From Stenotrophomonas maltophilia (lineage in GTDB: Bacteria; Pseudomonadota; Gammaproteobacteria; Xanthomonadales; Xanthomonadaceae), in assembly GCF_900186865.1 (NCBI RefSeq), contig NZ_LT906480.1, positions 514,001-578,000 on the forward strand: 64,000 nucleotides of DNA, written 5' to 3'. The notes beneath the pieces were generated by a model. The model did no database searches. It was not told the origin of the DNA and worked only from the letters and a program-made list of their open reading frames with translations. Within the stretch, counting starts at the first letter, position 1; every line of letters begins with the position of its first letter. Position numbers and translations under genes: made by a program. Of the stretch, positions 41,192 through 49,914 are shown piece by piece.

Positions 41192-42286
41192 ATGACCCGA
41201 CTGCGCAAGATCATCCACGTTGACATGGACGCGTTCTACGCGTCGGTGGAGCAGCGCGACGATCCGTCACTGCGTGGCAAGCCGGTCGTCGTGGCATGGC
41301 GTGGCGCCCGCTCGGTGGCGTGTGCGGCGTCCTACGAGGCGCGCGTGTTCGGCGTGCGTTCGGCGATGCCCGCCGTGCGTGCCGAGCGCCTGTGCCCGGA
41401 CGCGATCTTCGTGCCGCCGGACTTCGCGCGTTACAAGGCGGTGTCACAGCAGGTACGCGCGATCTTCCTGCGCCATACCGACCTGGTCGAGCCGCTGTCG
41501 CTGGACGAGGCCTACCTGGACGTGACCGAGCCGAAGAGTGGCATCGAACTGGCCACCGACATCGCCCGCACCATCCGCGCGCAGATCCGCGAGGAAACGA
41601 ACCTGACTGCTTCAGCCGGGATCGCGCCGAACAAGTTCCTGGCCAAGATCGCCTCGGACTGGCGCAAGCCCGACGGCCAGTTCGTGATTCCGCCGCAGCG
41701 CGTGGATGCGTTCCTGGCGCCGCTGCCGGTGAACCGCGTGCCCGGCGTCGGCAAGGTCATGGAAGGCAAGCTGGCCGCGCGCGGCATCGTCACCTGCGGC
41801 GACCTGCGGCAGTGGGCCTTGATCGATCTGGAAGAGGCATTCGGCAGTTTCGGCCGCAGCCTGTACAACCGCGCACGTGGCATCGACGAGCGGCCGGTGG
41901 AACCGGACCAGCAGGTGCAGTCGATCTCCTCGGAGGACACCTTCGCCGAAGACCTGCTACTGGAAGACCTGACCGAGGCGATCGTGCAGCTGGCAGGGAA
42001 GACCTGGAACGCCACGCGCAAGACCGAGCGCATCGGCCACACCGTGGTGCTGAAACTGAAGACCGCGCAGTTCCGCATCCTCACCCGCAGCTTCACCCCG
42101 GAGCGCCCGCCGGAATCGATGGAAGAGCTGCGTGACATCGCCCTATCGCTGCGCGCGAGGGTCGATCTGCCGGCCGAGACGCGCTACCGCCTGGTCGGCG
42201 TCGGGCTGGGTGGCTTCCGCGAAAAGGAGCCGGTGGTGCAGGGGGAACTGTTCGAGCACGACATGATCAATCCCACAGAAACCTAA
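41192..42286 (+). CDS. dinB: DNA polymerase IV
   Basis: The 364-residue Y-family polymerase has D11 and D13 (HVDMDAFYASVE, with Phe 15 at the steric gate) and D105/E106 in SLDEAYLDVT. The little-finger domain is present to the C-terminus, ending GELFEHDM. It performs translesion synthesis. The ATG at 41192 starts just before the conserved region, but its ribosome site is weak, and an in-frame ATG at about 41129 is possible. It lacks the QLxLF beta-clamp motif in strict form, with GELF near the end as a possible remnant. Confidence 0.94.
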   Translation: MTRLRKIIHVDMDAFYASVEQRDDPSLRGKPVVVAWRGARSVACAASYEARVFGVRSAMPAVRAERLCPDAIFVPPDFARYKAVSQQVRAIFLRHTDLVEPLSLDEAYLDVTEPKSGIELATDIARTIRAQIREETNLTASAGIAPNKFLAKIASDWRKPDGQFVIPPQRVDAFLAPLPVNRVPGVGKVMEGKLAARGIVTCGDLRQWALIDLEEAFGSFGRSLYNRARGIDERPVEPDQQVQSISSEDTFAEDLLLEDLTEAIVQLAGKTWNATRKTERIGHTVVLKLKTAQFRILTRSFTPERPPESMEELRDIALSLRARVDLPAETRYRLVGVGLGGFREKEPVVQGELFEHDMINPTET

Positions 42287-42298
42287 TCATCAAACAGG

Positions 42299-42337
42299 GG
42301 GGTCAGAGCCCGTTGCGCAGCAACGGGATCCGACCCC
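42299..42337. repeat. GGGGTCAGAGCC palindromic repeat, copy 6
   Basis: GGGGTCAGAGCCCGTTGC, a 4-nt loop, GCAACGGGATCCGACCCC, right after dinB. A GTGCCGACCAACGGTCGGCA palindrome follows directly at about 42338-42358. The outer bases match the other copies and the inner arm is again different but paired. Confidence 0.8.
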
Positions 42338-42402
42338 GTGCCGACCAACGGTCGGCACCCACCAACAGCAGCAGGTTCCATCAGCAGCAGGAAACTGTCG
42401 AA

Positions 42403-42504
42403 GGCGGGGTGGGTCCGATGGCAGGGGTGTGAGCGGCATGGATGCCGCGACCAAGCCCCCATGGACGGGTTCACGGCGTCCCCTGCCATCGGACCCACCC
42501 CGCC
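42403..42504 (+). repeat. 102-nt structured repeat with a perfect 25-bp outer stem, copy 2
   Basis: The left arm at 42403-42427 (starting GGCGGGGTGGGTCCGA) pairs exactly with 42480-42504. Inside are GCGGCAT-GG-ATGCCGC and a second hairpin around CCCATGGACGGG. Against copy 1 (5341-5442), three outer-stem pairs and at least one inner pair changed on both sides. The rest of the intergenic region 42287-42584 holds the repeat at 42299, a CAGCAG-rich stretch and GGGCGCAGCCC near 42556. Confidence 0.75.
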
Positions 42505-42584
42505 AACCCACAGATATCCAGCTGTTGCCGTTGCCGTTGCATTGAGCAGGTGCAGGGCGCAGCCCTGCAAAACAACCCTTTACC

Positions 42585-43496
42585 TTAAGGCCACTGCATC
42601 TCGACCTTGGCCACCTTCGCACTCAGTTCCAGCGACGCCACGCCCGCCAGCTTCGGATAGCGCGCCTGCATCGCCTTCACCAGCGCCGCACTGTCCTTGG
42701 CCTTTGCCGTCTCGGCATCGAACGCGCGGATGTAGTCCGCCGTGAACACCAGCGCACTGGCATCCAGTGCGGCACCCGGCGCGTAATGCCCCGGCACCAC
42801 CACCTTCGGCTTCAGCGCCTGCAACCGCTGCAGGGTCTGCAGCCAGTCGGCATGCGACTTCGGCGTCTGCGTGTCGGCCATCCACACGTGTTCACCGGCC
42901 ACCACCGGAATGCCGCCGACGATCGCGCGCAGCGACGGCACCCACAGCACCGTGCGGTCCGGGGTCGGGCCATCCAGGCCGATCAGCGGCAGGCGCTGGC
43001 CTTCCAGCTGCAGGGCATCGCCATCCAGCACCTGCGGCACCACGATGCGCGACGGCACGTCGGCACCCATCTTCGGCCCCCAGTAGGCCAGCTTGCCGGC
43101 CTGGGTCTGCTGGATGTGGGCAACGGTCTGCGCAGTGGCGACGATGCGTGCCTGCGGGAACGCGTCCTGCAGGGTAGCCAGGCCGAAGTAGTAGTCCGGA
43201 TCACCGTGGCTGATGTAGATCGTTGTCAGCTGCTTGCCGCTGGCGCGGATCAGCTCGACCAGCTTGCGCGCATCGCTGGCGCCGAACTGCGCATTGACCA
43301 GGATCGCATCGCGGCGGCCTTCGATCAGCACCGAGGACACCGAGAACATCGCCTGCGGACCGGGATGGAAGGTCTGCAGGTGCAGCTGGGATTTTGTCGC
43401 TGCCGCGGGCGCCGCGGTGGCCGGTGCGGCCAGCAGCGGCGCACTGGTGAAGCTGGCGGCCAGGGCGAGGGGAAGCAGCAGGGCAGCGGTGCGCAT
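42585..43496 (-). CDS. Exported MBL-fold (metallo-beta-lactamase superfamily) hydrolase
   Basis: The 303-residue protein starts at MRTAALLLPLALAASFTSAP with AAGGAA upstream and has a signal peptide, so it acts in the periplasm or outside. The fold markers are ILVNAQFGASDARKLVELI, IYISHGDPDYYFGLATLQDA, and PGHYAPGA late in the chain. The metal motif reads HGDPDY rather than HxHxDH, so two usual histidines are replaced. Activity and substrate are uncertain. It lies upstream of nothing on its strand and ends near the structured repeat. Confidence 0.8.
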   Translation of the reverse strand: MRTAALLLPLALAASFTSAPLLAAPATAAPAAATKSQLHLQTFHPGPQAMFSVSSVLIEGRRDAILVNAQFGASDARKLVELIRASGKQLTTIYISHGDPDYYFGLATLQDAFPQARIVATAQTVAHIQQTQAGKLAYWGPKMGADVPSRIVVPQVLDGDALQLEGQRLPLIGLDGPTPDRTVLWVPSLRAIVGGIPVVAGEHVWMADTQTPKSHADWLQTLQRLQALKPKVVVPGHYAPGAALDASALVFTADYIRAFDAETAKAKDSAALVKAMQARYPKLAGVASLELSAKVAKVEMQWP

Positions 43497-43634
43497 GGGA
43501 AATTCCTTGTGTCGAATGGGGAGCCGAACGTGGGCTATGCCGGGCGTCCTTGCCCGGGCCCCTGCGGGCCGTCGCAAGTGACGTTGGCAACGGCTCCTGC
43601 CGTTGCCTTCGGCTCTACAGGGCACGCGCGTCGA

Positions 43635-44273
43635 TCAGTACGCCGCGGTGATGATCTGCTTCGGGTACTGGTGCGCTTCCAGCTCGGCGACGAACGCGGC
43701 GCCGTAGTCGGCGTAGCTGATGCGGCTGTGGCCGCTGGCATCAGCGAGGAAGGCCTTGGGCTGCACGCGGTACTGGCCGCGCTCTTCGCCCGGGCCGATT
43801 TCGGCGGCCGGCGAGAAGAAGGTCCAGTCCAGGTCGTCCACCGCCTGCAGGCGATTGAAGGCTTCACGATGGGCCAGCGCGTAGGGCTTGTAGGCCTCCG
43901 GGAAGTTGGGGGTATCGACCAGCTGCACGCCCGGCGCGACTTCCAGGCTGCCGGCGCCACCGACCACCACCAGGCGCGGTACACCGGCCTTGCGCGCGGC
44001 GGCGGCCAGCTGCACGGCCACTTCGCCGACGCGGCCGATGTCATCGCCCGGACGCGGGCCATAGGCGCTGGCCAGCACGTCGTGGCCGGCGATGGCGGCG
44101 ACCAGGGCATCCTGGTCATCCAGCGAGGCGATCACCGGATGGGCACCGGCCAGTTCGGCCGGAAGATCCTGCGCGCTGCGCACGATGACGGTGAGTTCGT
44201 GGCCGTTGGCCAGCGCGTGGCGGGCGATCTGGCGGCCGATGTTGCCGGTGGAACCAACGAGGGCGATCTTCAT
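43635..44273 (-). CDS. NAD(P)-binding oxidoreductase, NmrA/YwnB-like
   Basis: The 212-residue protein has the Rossmann start MKIALVGSTGNIGRQIARHA, then HDVLASAYGP, VVVGGAGSLEV and LDWTFFSPAAEIGPGE, the pattern of the atypical short-chain dehydrogenases that bind NAD(P)H. It may act as a redox sensor or a reductase. It is divergent from a LysR gene, which probably regulates it, as is common for this pair. Confidence 0.83.
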   Translation of the reverse strand: MKIALVGSTGNIGRQIARHALANGHELTVIVRSAQDLPAELAGAHPVIASLDDQDALVAAIAGHDVLASAYGPRPGDDIGRVGEVAVQLAAAARKAGVPRLVVVGGAGSLEVAPGVQLVDTPNFPEAYKPYALAHREAFNRLQAVDDLDWTFFSPAAEIGPGEERGQYRVQPKAFLADASGHSRISYADYGAAFVAELEAHQYPKQIITAAY

Positions 44274-44381
44274 GGCAGGACTCCGTGGGGCGGTGTGGGG
44301 TGGGAATGGGGCCACTCTAGGCCGCTGCAGTCGCTCGAAAAACAGCGTATAACGCGCTTGTTTGTTGCATGGATCGAGCAT

Positions 44382-45311
44382 ATGGACCGATTGACCGCCA
44401 TGACCGTATTCGTCGAGGTGGCCGAGCGCGGCAGCCTCACCGCCGCCGCCGAGGTGCTGGACATGTCGCGGGCGATGGTCAGCCGCTACCTGGCCGAGGT
44501 CGAGGCTTGGCTGGGCGCGCGCCTGCTGCACCGGACCACGCGCCGGGTCAGCCTGACCGGCCCCGGCGAGGCGGCGCTGGCGCGCTTCCGGCAGATGCTG
44601 GCCATCGGCGAGGAACTGCAGGGCGAGCTGGTCAGCGACGATCCCGAACCGCATGGCACGCTGCGGGTGACCGCCAGCGTGTCGTTCGGGCAGAGCCATC
44701 TGGCGCGAGCGGTGGCCGGTTTCGTCGCACGCCATCCGGCGGCGCGCATCGAACTGCTGCTGGTCGACCGCATGGTGAACCTGGTGGAAGAGCGGGTGGA
44801 CCTTGCGGTGCGCATCGCCCGCCAGATCGATCCCAGCCTGATCGCACGACGGCTGGCCACCTGCCGCTCGGTGCTGTGCGCGACGCCGTCGTACCTGCAG
44901 GCGCGCGGTACGCCTACCGCCCCGGAACACCTGGCCGGGCACAACTGCCTGACCCATCACTACGTGGGCAAGAGCCTGTGGCAGCTGCACCGCGATGGCC
45001 GTTCGCTGTCGGTGGCGGTGGGCGGCAACATCAGCGCCAACGAAGCGTCGCTGTTGCTGGAGGCGGTGCGTGCGGGCGCCGGCATCGCGATGCTGCCGAC
45101 CTACCAGGTGGCGCCACTGCTGCGCAGTGGCGAGCTGATCGAGTTGTTGCCCGAGTTCAGTCTGGACGAACTCGGCATTCATGCCGTGTACGCATCACGG
45201 CGCCAGCAGCCCGCTATCATGCGGCGATTCCTGGACTTCCTGGCCGAGTGTTTCGCCAGCCCGGCCTTCCAGGATCTGGATTGGCGCCCACCGGGCAAGG
45301 AGAACACATGA
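44382..45311 (+). CDS. LysR-family transcriptional regulator
   Basis: The 309-residue regulator starts at MDRLTAMTVFVEVAERGSLT, followed by the recognition helix (AEVLDMSRAMVSRYLAEVEA) and a CrgA-like effector domain (VDRMVNLVEERVDLAVRIAR). It is divergent from the NAD(P)-binding oxidoreductase with a 108-bp gap, its likely target. Its stop overlaps the start of the methyltransferase gene by 4 bp (ATGA). Confidence 0.9.
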   Translation: MDRLTAMTVFVEVAERGSLTAAAEVLDMSRAMVSRYLAEVEAWLGARLLHRTTRRVSLTGPGEAALARFRQMLAIGEELQGELVSDDPEPHGTLRVTASVSFGQSHLARAVAGFVARHPAARIELLLVDRMVNLVEERVDLAVRIARQIDPSLIARRLATCRSVLCATPSYLQARGTPTAPEHLAGHNCLTHHYVGKSLWQLHRDGRSLSVAVGGNISANEASLLLEAVRAGAGIAMLPTYQVAPLLRSGELIELLPEFSLDELGIHAVYASRRQQPAIMRRFLDFLAECFASPAFQDLDWRPPGKENT

Positions 45312-46099
45312 ACCACGGACAGGCCTTGATCGACCACAACCGTGCTGCCTGGGACCGCCAGGCCAGTGAAGTGCGCGAATGGTCGCGCCCGGTGGAAAGT
45401 TCAACCGTTGCCGCCGCGCGCGAAGGACGTTGGCAGGTGCACCTGACGCCCCGCGCCCTGCCGCTGGACTGGCTGGGTGATGTGCGCGGCCGCCGGGTCC
45501 TGTGCCTGGCCTCGGGCGGTGGCCAGCAGGCACCGGTGCTGGCGGCGGCCGGGGCCGACGTCACTGTGTTCGATCTGTCCGATGGGCAGCTGGAACAGGA
45601 CCGCAGCGTGGCGGCGCGCGACGGCCTGCGGCTGCGCACGGTGCAGGGCGATATGCGCGATCTGCACGCCTTCGCCAACGACAGCTTCGATGTGGTGTTC
45701 CACCCGATCTCCAACCTGTACGTGCCCGACGTCCGGCCGGTGTGGACCGAATGCCGCCGCGTGCTGGCGCGTGATGGCATGCTGATGGCCAGCTTCTACA
45801 ACCCGGTGCTGTTCGTCGGTGCACGCGATCCGCAGCTGGATGCACAGGGCCTGATCCGGCCGCAGTACGCCATTCCCTATTCGGATCTGGAAGACCTGCC
45901 ACCGGCCGAGCGCGAGGCGAAACTGGCGCGGGGCGATGCGCTGACCTTCGGCCACAGCCTGACCGAACTGATCGGTGGCCAGCTCGATGCCGGCTTCGTG
46001 ATCGATCGCTTCATGGAAGACTGGCAGCCGCAGCCGCGCTTCCTGATCGACCGCTATCTGCCCACCTTCCTGGCTACCCGCGCGCGCCGGATCGGTTGA
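45308..46099 (+). CDS. Class I SAM-dependent methyltransferase
   Basis: The 263-residue enzyme overlaps the lysR stop. Its SAM-binding motif is VLCLASGGGQQAPVLAAAGA with VTVFDLSDGQLEQD, and motif II-like SFDVVFHPISNLYV. It belongs to the Methyltransf_11-like group, and the substrate is unknown. Co-translation with the LysR regulator is unusual and may mean that both serve the same response. Confidence 0.85.
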   Translation: MNHGQALIDHNRAAWDRQASEVREWSRPVESSTVAAAREGRWQVHLTPRALPLDWLGDVRGRRVLCLASGGGQQAPVLAAAGADVTVFDLSDGQLEQDRSVAARDGLRLRTVQGDMRDLHAFANDSFDVVFHPISNLYVPDVRPVWTECRRVLARDGMLMASFYNPVLFVGARDPQLDAQGLIRPQYAIPYSDLEDLPPAEREAKLARGDALTFGHSLTELIGGQLDAGFVIDRFMEDWQPQPRFLIDRYLPTFLATRARRIG

Positions 46100-46164
46100 G
46101 GCGGATCGGTGCAAAAACCAGCGGCGTACAATGGACGGTCCCACGTCGCACAGGTGCCGTTCCC

Positions 46165-46821
46165 TTGTCGTATCCCTATCCGCTGGTCGTGTTCGACCTC
46201 GATGGCACGCTGGTGGACAGCGCTGCCGATATTGCCGAAGCACTGAACCGCACGCTGGAAGACATCGGCCTGGCGCGCGTGCCGGAAGCCACGGTTCTGG
46301 GCTGGATCGGTGACGGTGTGCGTCGTCTGGTCGAGCAGGCGGTGCAGGCCGCCGGCCGCGAGGTGGACCTGGCCGAGGTGATGCCGGTGTTCATGGTGCA
46401 CTACCGTGAGTGCCTGCTGCGCAGCCCGCGACTGTTCGACGGCGTGGGCGAAGCGCTGGCGCAACTGCGTGCGCGCAACGTGCCGCTGGCGATCTGCACC
46501 AACAAGCCCGAAGCACTGGTGCCGCCGCTGCTGCAGCACCTGGGTATCGGTGATGCATTCGCGCTGGTACTGGGGGGGGATTCGCTGCCGCAGCGCAAGC
46601 CCAGTGGCGAGCCACTGCGGCACATCGCCGCGCACTTCGGCCTGCCGGTGGAGTCCTGCCTGATGGTGGGTGATTCGTTGACCGACTACCGCGCCGCCGA
46701 AGAGGCCGGCATGCCGATCGCGCTGGTGCGCTACGGCTATCCGCGCGGCTTGGACCTGGCCACCGCGCATGCGGTGGCGGTGATCGACGACCTGCGTGAA
46801 CTGCCGGGGTTGCGGGGCTGA
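46165..46821 (+). CDS. gph: Phosphoglycolate phosphatase
   Basis: The 218-residue HAD enzyme shows VVFDLDGTLVDSAADIAEAL, CTNKPEALVPPLLQHLG, RKPSGEPLRHIAAHF and MVGDSLTDYRAAEEAGM, the Gph pattern. It removes phosphate from 2-phosphoglycolate, a product of oxidative DNA repair. The start is TTG 46165 (LSYPYPLVVFDLDG) with AGGTG about 9 nt upstream. No ATG is available close to the conserved start. Confidence 0.88.
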   Translation: MSYPYPLVVFDLDGTLVDSAADIAEALNRTLEDIGLARVPEATVLGWIGDGVRRLVEQAVQAAGREVDLAEVMPVFMVHYRECLLRSPRLFDGVGEALAQLRARNVPLAICTNKPEALVPPLLQHLGIGDAFALVLGGDSLPQRKPSGEPLRHIAAHFGLPVESCLMVGDSLTDYRAAEEAGMPIALVRYGYPRGLDLATAHAVAVIDDLRELPGLRG

Positions 46822-46830
46822 AGCAGAGGG

Positions 46831-46907
46831 GTAGTGCCGGCCGCTGGCCGGCAACCCGGAATGCGTTGCCGAAGGTCATGATGTTGCCGGCCAGTGGCCG
46901 GCACTAC
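46831..46907 (+). repeat. SMAG repeat pair, inverted
   Basis: GTAGTGCCGGCCGCTGGCCG at 46831 faces the complementary copy (GCCGGCCAGTGGCCGGCACT, then AC) ending at 46907. It separates the convergent gph and btuB genes. Confidence 0.9.
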
Positions 46908-46921
46908 CATGAACGTTGCGC

Positions 46922-48763
46922 TCACTTCGGCTGGTAACGCACGCTCAACTGGTACTCGCGGCCGGGCTGGTTGAACCATGCCACCGTTTCGTAGCGACGG
47001 TCGAAGACGTTGGCAGCGCGTGCCAGCAGCGACCACGATGGCGTCAGTGCGTACTCAGCGCGCAGGTCCAGCGTGCCGTAGCCTCCCACCTTCACCGCGT
47101 TGGCGGCATCGTCGTAGCGCTTGCCGGCACCCTGCACGGTCAGGCCTGCGCGGAAATCGCCGAAGCGACGGTCGATGTCCAGGCGCGCGGTCTGCTGCGC
47201 GCGGCGTGGCAGCCAGTTGTCGAACTGGGTGCTGCCGCCGGTGCGGTTGCGCGGGTCGGTGTAGCTCAGCTGCGCGTTGATGTCGAAGCCGGCCAGCAGC
47301 ACGCCACCGGTCAGCTCGGCACCGCGGATGCGGGCCTTCTCCACCTGCTGCATCTTGAAGGTTGCCGCATCGTAGGTGATCAGGTCATCGATGCGGGTTT
47401 CATACACGTCCAGGCCCCAGTGCCAGCCCTGGCCCTGCTGCGAAACGCCGAGGTTGGCGCTCTTGGACTTCTCCGGCTTCAACGTCGGCACGCCGCTCCA
47501 TGGGTCGTACAGATCGCTGAAGGTCGGTGCCTTGAACGCCGTGCCATAGCTGGCGTTGAGGCGCAGGCCGTGGCCCAGCTCCATCGCCCAGCCAACGCTG
47601 CCGGTGGCGTGGTTGCCGAACTGCTGGTTGTCGTCGTTGCGTGCGCTGGCCTGCAGCTGGTGGCGGCCGAAGCGGCCCTGGTACTGCACGAATACGCCGG
47701 TGTTGCGGCGGCTGTCGACCAGGTAACCCGCGCTGCTGCCATCCAGGTTGTCTTCGCTCCAGTCCACGCCTGCGCTCAGCAGCTGGCCCTCGGCCACGCC
47801 GAAATCGCCCTGCAGGGAGGCGCTGTCGCGGTGGGTCTGTGCGCTGCCACGTGCACCGAAGTCGCCGAAGTTGTCCGACTCGTTGTCACTGCGGCCGACG
47901 TTGGCGGTGAATGCCAGGCGCTCGGACGGGGTGTAGCGCACCTTGCCGGCCAGCACCTGCTGGCGGGTTTCCGAATAGTTGTAGTAGCCGTCGTAGTGGT
48001 TCCTGCCGTCGGCGCGCAATGCGCTGCCTTCCACGTTCCACTGGTCGTTGAAGGTGTAGCCACCGCGCAGGCTCTTGGACAGGTTGCGGTAGCCGTCGCG
48101 ATCGGGCTCGTCGGCGAAACAGCCGGTGAACAGCGTGGCCGAGCCGCGGCAGGCATCGATGCCATCGGAATGCTGGTAGGCGATATCCGCACCGAACCAG
48201 CCGCGTTCGGTACCGCCGCCAATGCCACCGCTGGCTTCACGCAGGCCGTTGCTGCCACCGCCAAGCTGGAAGTGCGGGGCGAAATCGCCCTGGTTGCGGC
48301 GGGTGAAGATCTGGATCACGCCACCGATGGCGTCGGCGCCGTACAGGCTCGACTGCGGGCCGCGCACGATTTCCACGCGCTCGATCTGCGCCAGCGGCAG
48401 GTCCTGGTACATGGCCAGGCCGAGGTCGGCGCTGTTGATGCGCACGCCGTCCACCAGCACTACGGTGTGGCCGGAATTGGTACCGCGCAGGAACAGCGAG
48501 CTCTGCTTGCCGAGGCCGCCGGCATTGGCCAGGTTGATGCCGGCGCGACCGCGCAGCAGTTCCTGCAGCGAAGTGGCCTGGCTGGATTCGATCTGGGCGC
48601 GGTCGATCACCTGCGCCGGCGCGATGCTGTCCTGCAGGGCGATCGGGGTGCGGGTGGCAGTGACCAGGATCTGGTCGAGCGCGGTGGTGTCATTGGCGGC
48701 CTGGGCCAGCGCGGGCAGGGCGGCCAGCACGGCCAGGGACAGCATTCGGGACTGCAGCTTCAT
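46922..48763 (-). CDS. btuB: TonB-dependent vitamin B12 transporter
   Basis: The 613-residue outer-membrane barrel has a signal peptide (MKLQSRMLSLAVLAALPALA), a TonB-box region followed by the plug domain (LDQILVTATRTPIALQDSIA, FLRGTNSGHTVVLVDGVRIN, GADAIGGVIQIFTRR) and a 22-strand barrel. Length and plug match BtuB. A cobalamin riboswitch precedes it on the same strand, which strongly supports B12 import as its job and B12 repression as its control. Confidence 0.94.
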   Translation of the reverse strand: MKLQSRMLSLAVLAALPALAQAANDTTALDQILVTATRTPIALQDSIAPAQVIDRAQIESSQATSLQELLRGRAGINLANAGGLGKQSSLFLRGTNSGHTVVLVDGVRINSADLGLAMYQDLPLAQIERVEIVRGPQSSLYGADAIGGVIQIFTRRNQGDFAPHFQLGGGSNGLREASGGIGGGTERGWFGADIAYQHSDGIDACRGSATLFTGCFADEPDRDGYRNLSKSLRGGYTFNDQWNVEGSALRADGRNHYDGYYNYSETRQQVLAGKVRYTPSERLAFTANVGRSDNESDNFGDFGARGSAQTHRDSASLQGDFGVAEGQLLSAGVDWSEDNLDGSSAGYLVDSRRNTGVFVQYQGRFGRHQLQASARNDDNQQFGNHATGSVGWAMELGHGLRLNASYGTAFKAPTFSDLYDPWSGVPTLKPEKSKSANLGVSQQGQGWHWGLDVYETRIDDLITYDAATFKMQQVEKARIRGAELTGGVLLAGFDINAQLSYTDPRNRTGGSTQFDNWLPRRAQQTARLDIDRRFGDFRAGLTVQGAGKRYDDAANAVKVGGYGTLDLRAEYALTPSWSLLARAANVFDRRYETVAWFNQPGREYQLSVRYQPK

Positions 48764-48880
48764 GGGGGACTCCGGGTGCCACGCACGCCCGCGTGGCGAA
48801 GGGGAGGAGCCGCGAAGGCAGGCGTGCGCCGATGCCGCAGCGCACGCCACGGTCATCCAGCGCCATGCCCACCGCATCGC

Positions 48881-49080
48881 GACCTGAGGCTTCCGGGCCG
48901 GTCTCCGGGCTTGCCGCCGGGTGGCGCGAGGCCACCGTCCAGGCGCCTTCCCATGCCTGCGGCACAGTGGCGGTGTTGCCTGGAACTGACGTGCTTACCG
49001 TTGCGGGGGCAGCGCCGGCCTGGCGTGGAATCACGCGTCACCGGCTTCCCGTTTCAACCTGCCGGCCATGGCCGCAGGTC
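48881..49080 (-). promoter_or_regulatory. Cobalamin riboswitch controlling btuB
   Basis: On the minus strand the aptamer reads in order: GACCTG (P1), GAAACGGGAAGCCGGTGA, CGGCGCTGCCCCCGCAACGG, GCCACTGTGCCGCAGG, GGGAAGGCG, then the B12 box AAGCCCGGAGACCGGCC and CAGGTC closing P1. These are the conserved blocks of the class. The expression platform lies in the 118 nt before the btuB ATG, where GCCACGC...GCGTGCGTGGC can fold just before the GGAG ribosome site. Confidence 0.93.
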
Positions 49081-49244
49081 ACCTGGAAGTGCGCGCAGTC
49101 TACGGCATCGCAGGCCGTCCCGTTGCGTCGCGCCTGCGCGACTGCCTTTGCTGTGCCTTTAGAATGGTTGCTCGATCCCGTGGTGCCGTTGCCGATGTCC
49201 GCCCGTTTTCCGCTGTACCTGCGTCGCCCGTCCGGGACGCGCGC

Positions 49245-49823
49245 ATGATCCTCGACCTGGTCCGCCATGCCGGCAATGGCCGTGATGAGTTCCTTGATGG
49301 CCGCAGCGACCCACCGCAGCTGGCCGGCCTGCCACAGGAGCTGGTCGAGGCCTACGCCGGGCAACGCTGGGAGCGGGTGATCAGTTCACCGCGGTTGCGC
49401 GCGCTGCATACGGCGATGGCCCTGGCCACGCCGCGTGGGCTGGACGTGGAAGCGGACGAGGAATGGGAAGAACTGGACTTCGGCGATTGGGACGGGCGGT
49501 CGCTGTTCGACCTGCCGGAGGATGCACTGGCGGCCTTCCATGCCGACCCGCACGCGTTCCCGCCGCCCAATGGCGAGAGCTGGGGCCACTTCGAGCGGCG
49601 CATCGCGCGCGCGCTGGATCGCCTGCTCGATGATGACGATCCGGTGCCGACGCTGGTGGTCAGCCATGGCGGCCCGTTGCGCATGGTGCTGTCGCAGGTC
49701 TGCGGCCTGCCGATGTCGCTGTGCTGGGCGCTGCGCATCGACCACGGCACGCGCCTGCGGGTGTGGCTGGAGCGCGGCGAGATCGGGCTGGTGGGTGAGT
49801 TGCTGGAGCTGCAGCAGCCCTGA
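49245..49823 (+). CDS. Histidine phosphatase family protein, possibly CobC-like
   Basis: The 192-residue enzyme has the phosphatase motif LVRHAGN (catalytic His 8, RHA instead of the usual RHG), substrate-arm residues SSPRLRALHTA, the acid Glu in DEEWEELDFGDWDG, and the second His in VVSHGGPLRMVL. The DFGDWDG segment resembles CobC alpha-ribazole phosphatases, which act late in B12 assembly. Its position divergent from riboswitch-btuB agrees, but neither the motif nor the location is conclusive. The start is ATG 49245; the frame is open further upstream through the riboswitch region and is not used. Confidence 0.78.
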   Translation: MILDLVRHAGNGRDEFLDGRSDPPQLAGLPQELVEAYAGQRWERVISSPRLRALHTAMALATPRGLDVEADEEWEELDFGDWDGRSLFDLPEDALAAFHADPHAFPPPNGESWGHFERRIARALDRLLDDDDPVPTLVVSHGGPLRMVLSQVCGLPMSLCWALRIDHGTRLRVWLERGEIGLVGELLELQQP

Positions 49824-49871
49824 GCGCACTCGCCGGGCATGGCCCGGCGCTACCGATCCCGCATCACACTG

Positions 49872-49894
49872 GTAGTGCCGGCCGCTGGCCGGCA
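49872..49894 (+). repeat. Single SMAG repeat
   Basis: One copy, GTAGTGCCGGCCGCTGGCCG plus GCA, between convergent genes, without an inverted partner. Confidence 0.85.
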
Positions 49895-49914
49895 TCCCCA
49901 AGAACGCGGAGGCC

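Noticed and set aside
42786..44381. Long in-frame extension upstream of the second LysR gene
   Set aside because: It runs antisense through two genes. The LysR family start is at 44382.
46096..46164. A longer phosphoglycolate phosphatase starting at 46096
   Set aside because: It would begin with TTG inside the end of the methyltransferase gene without a ribosome site. TTG 46165 fits the conserved start better.
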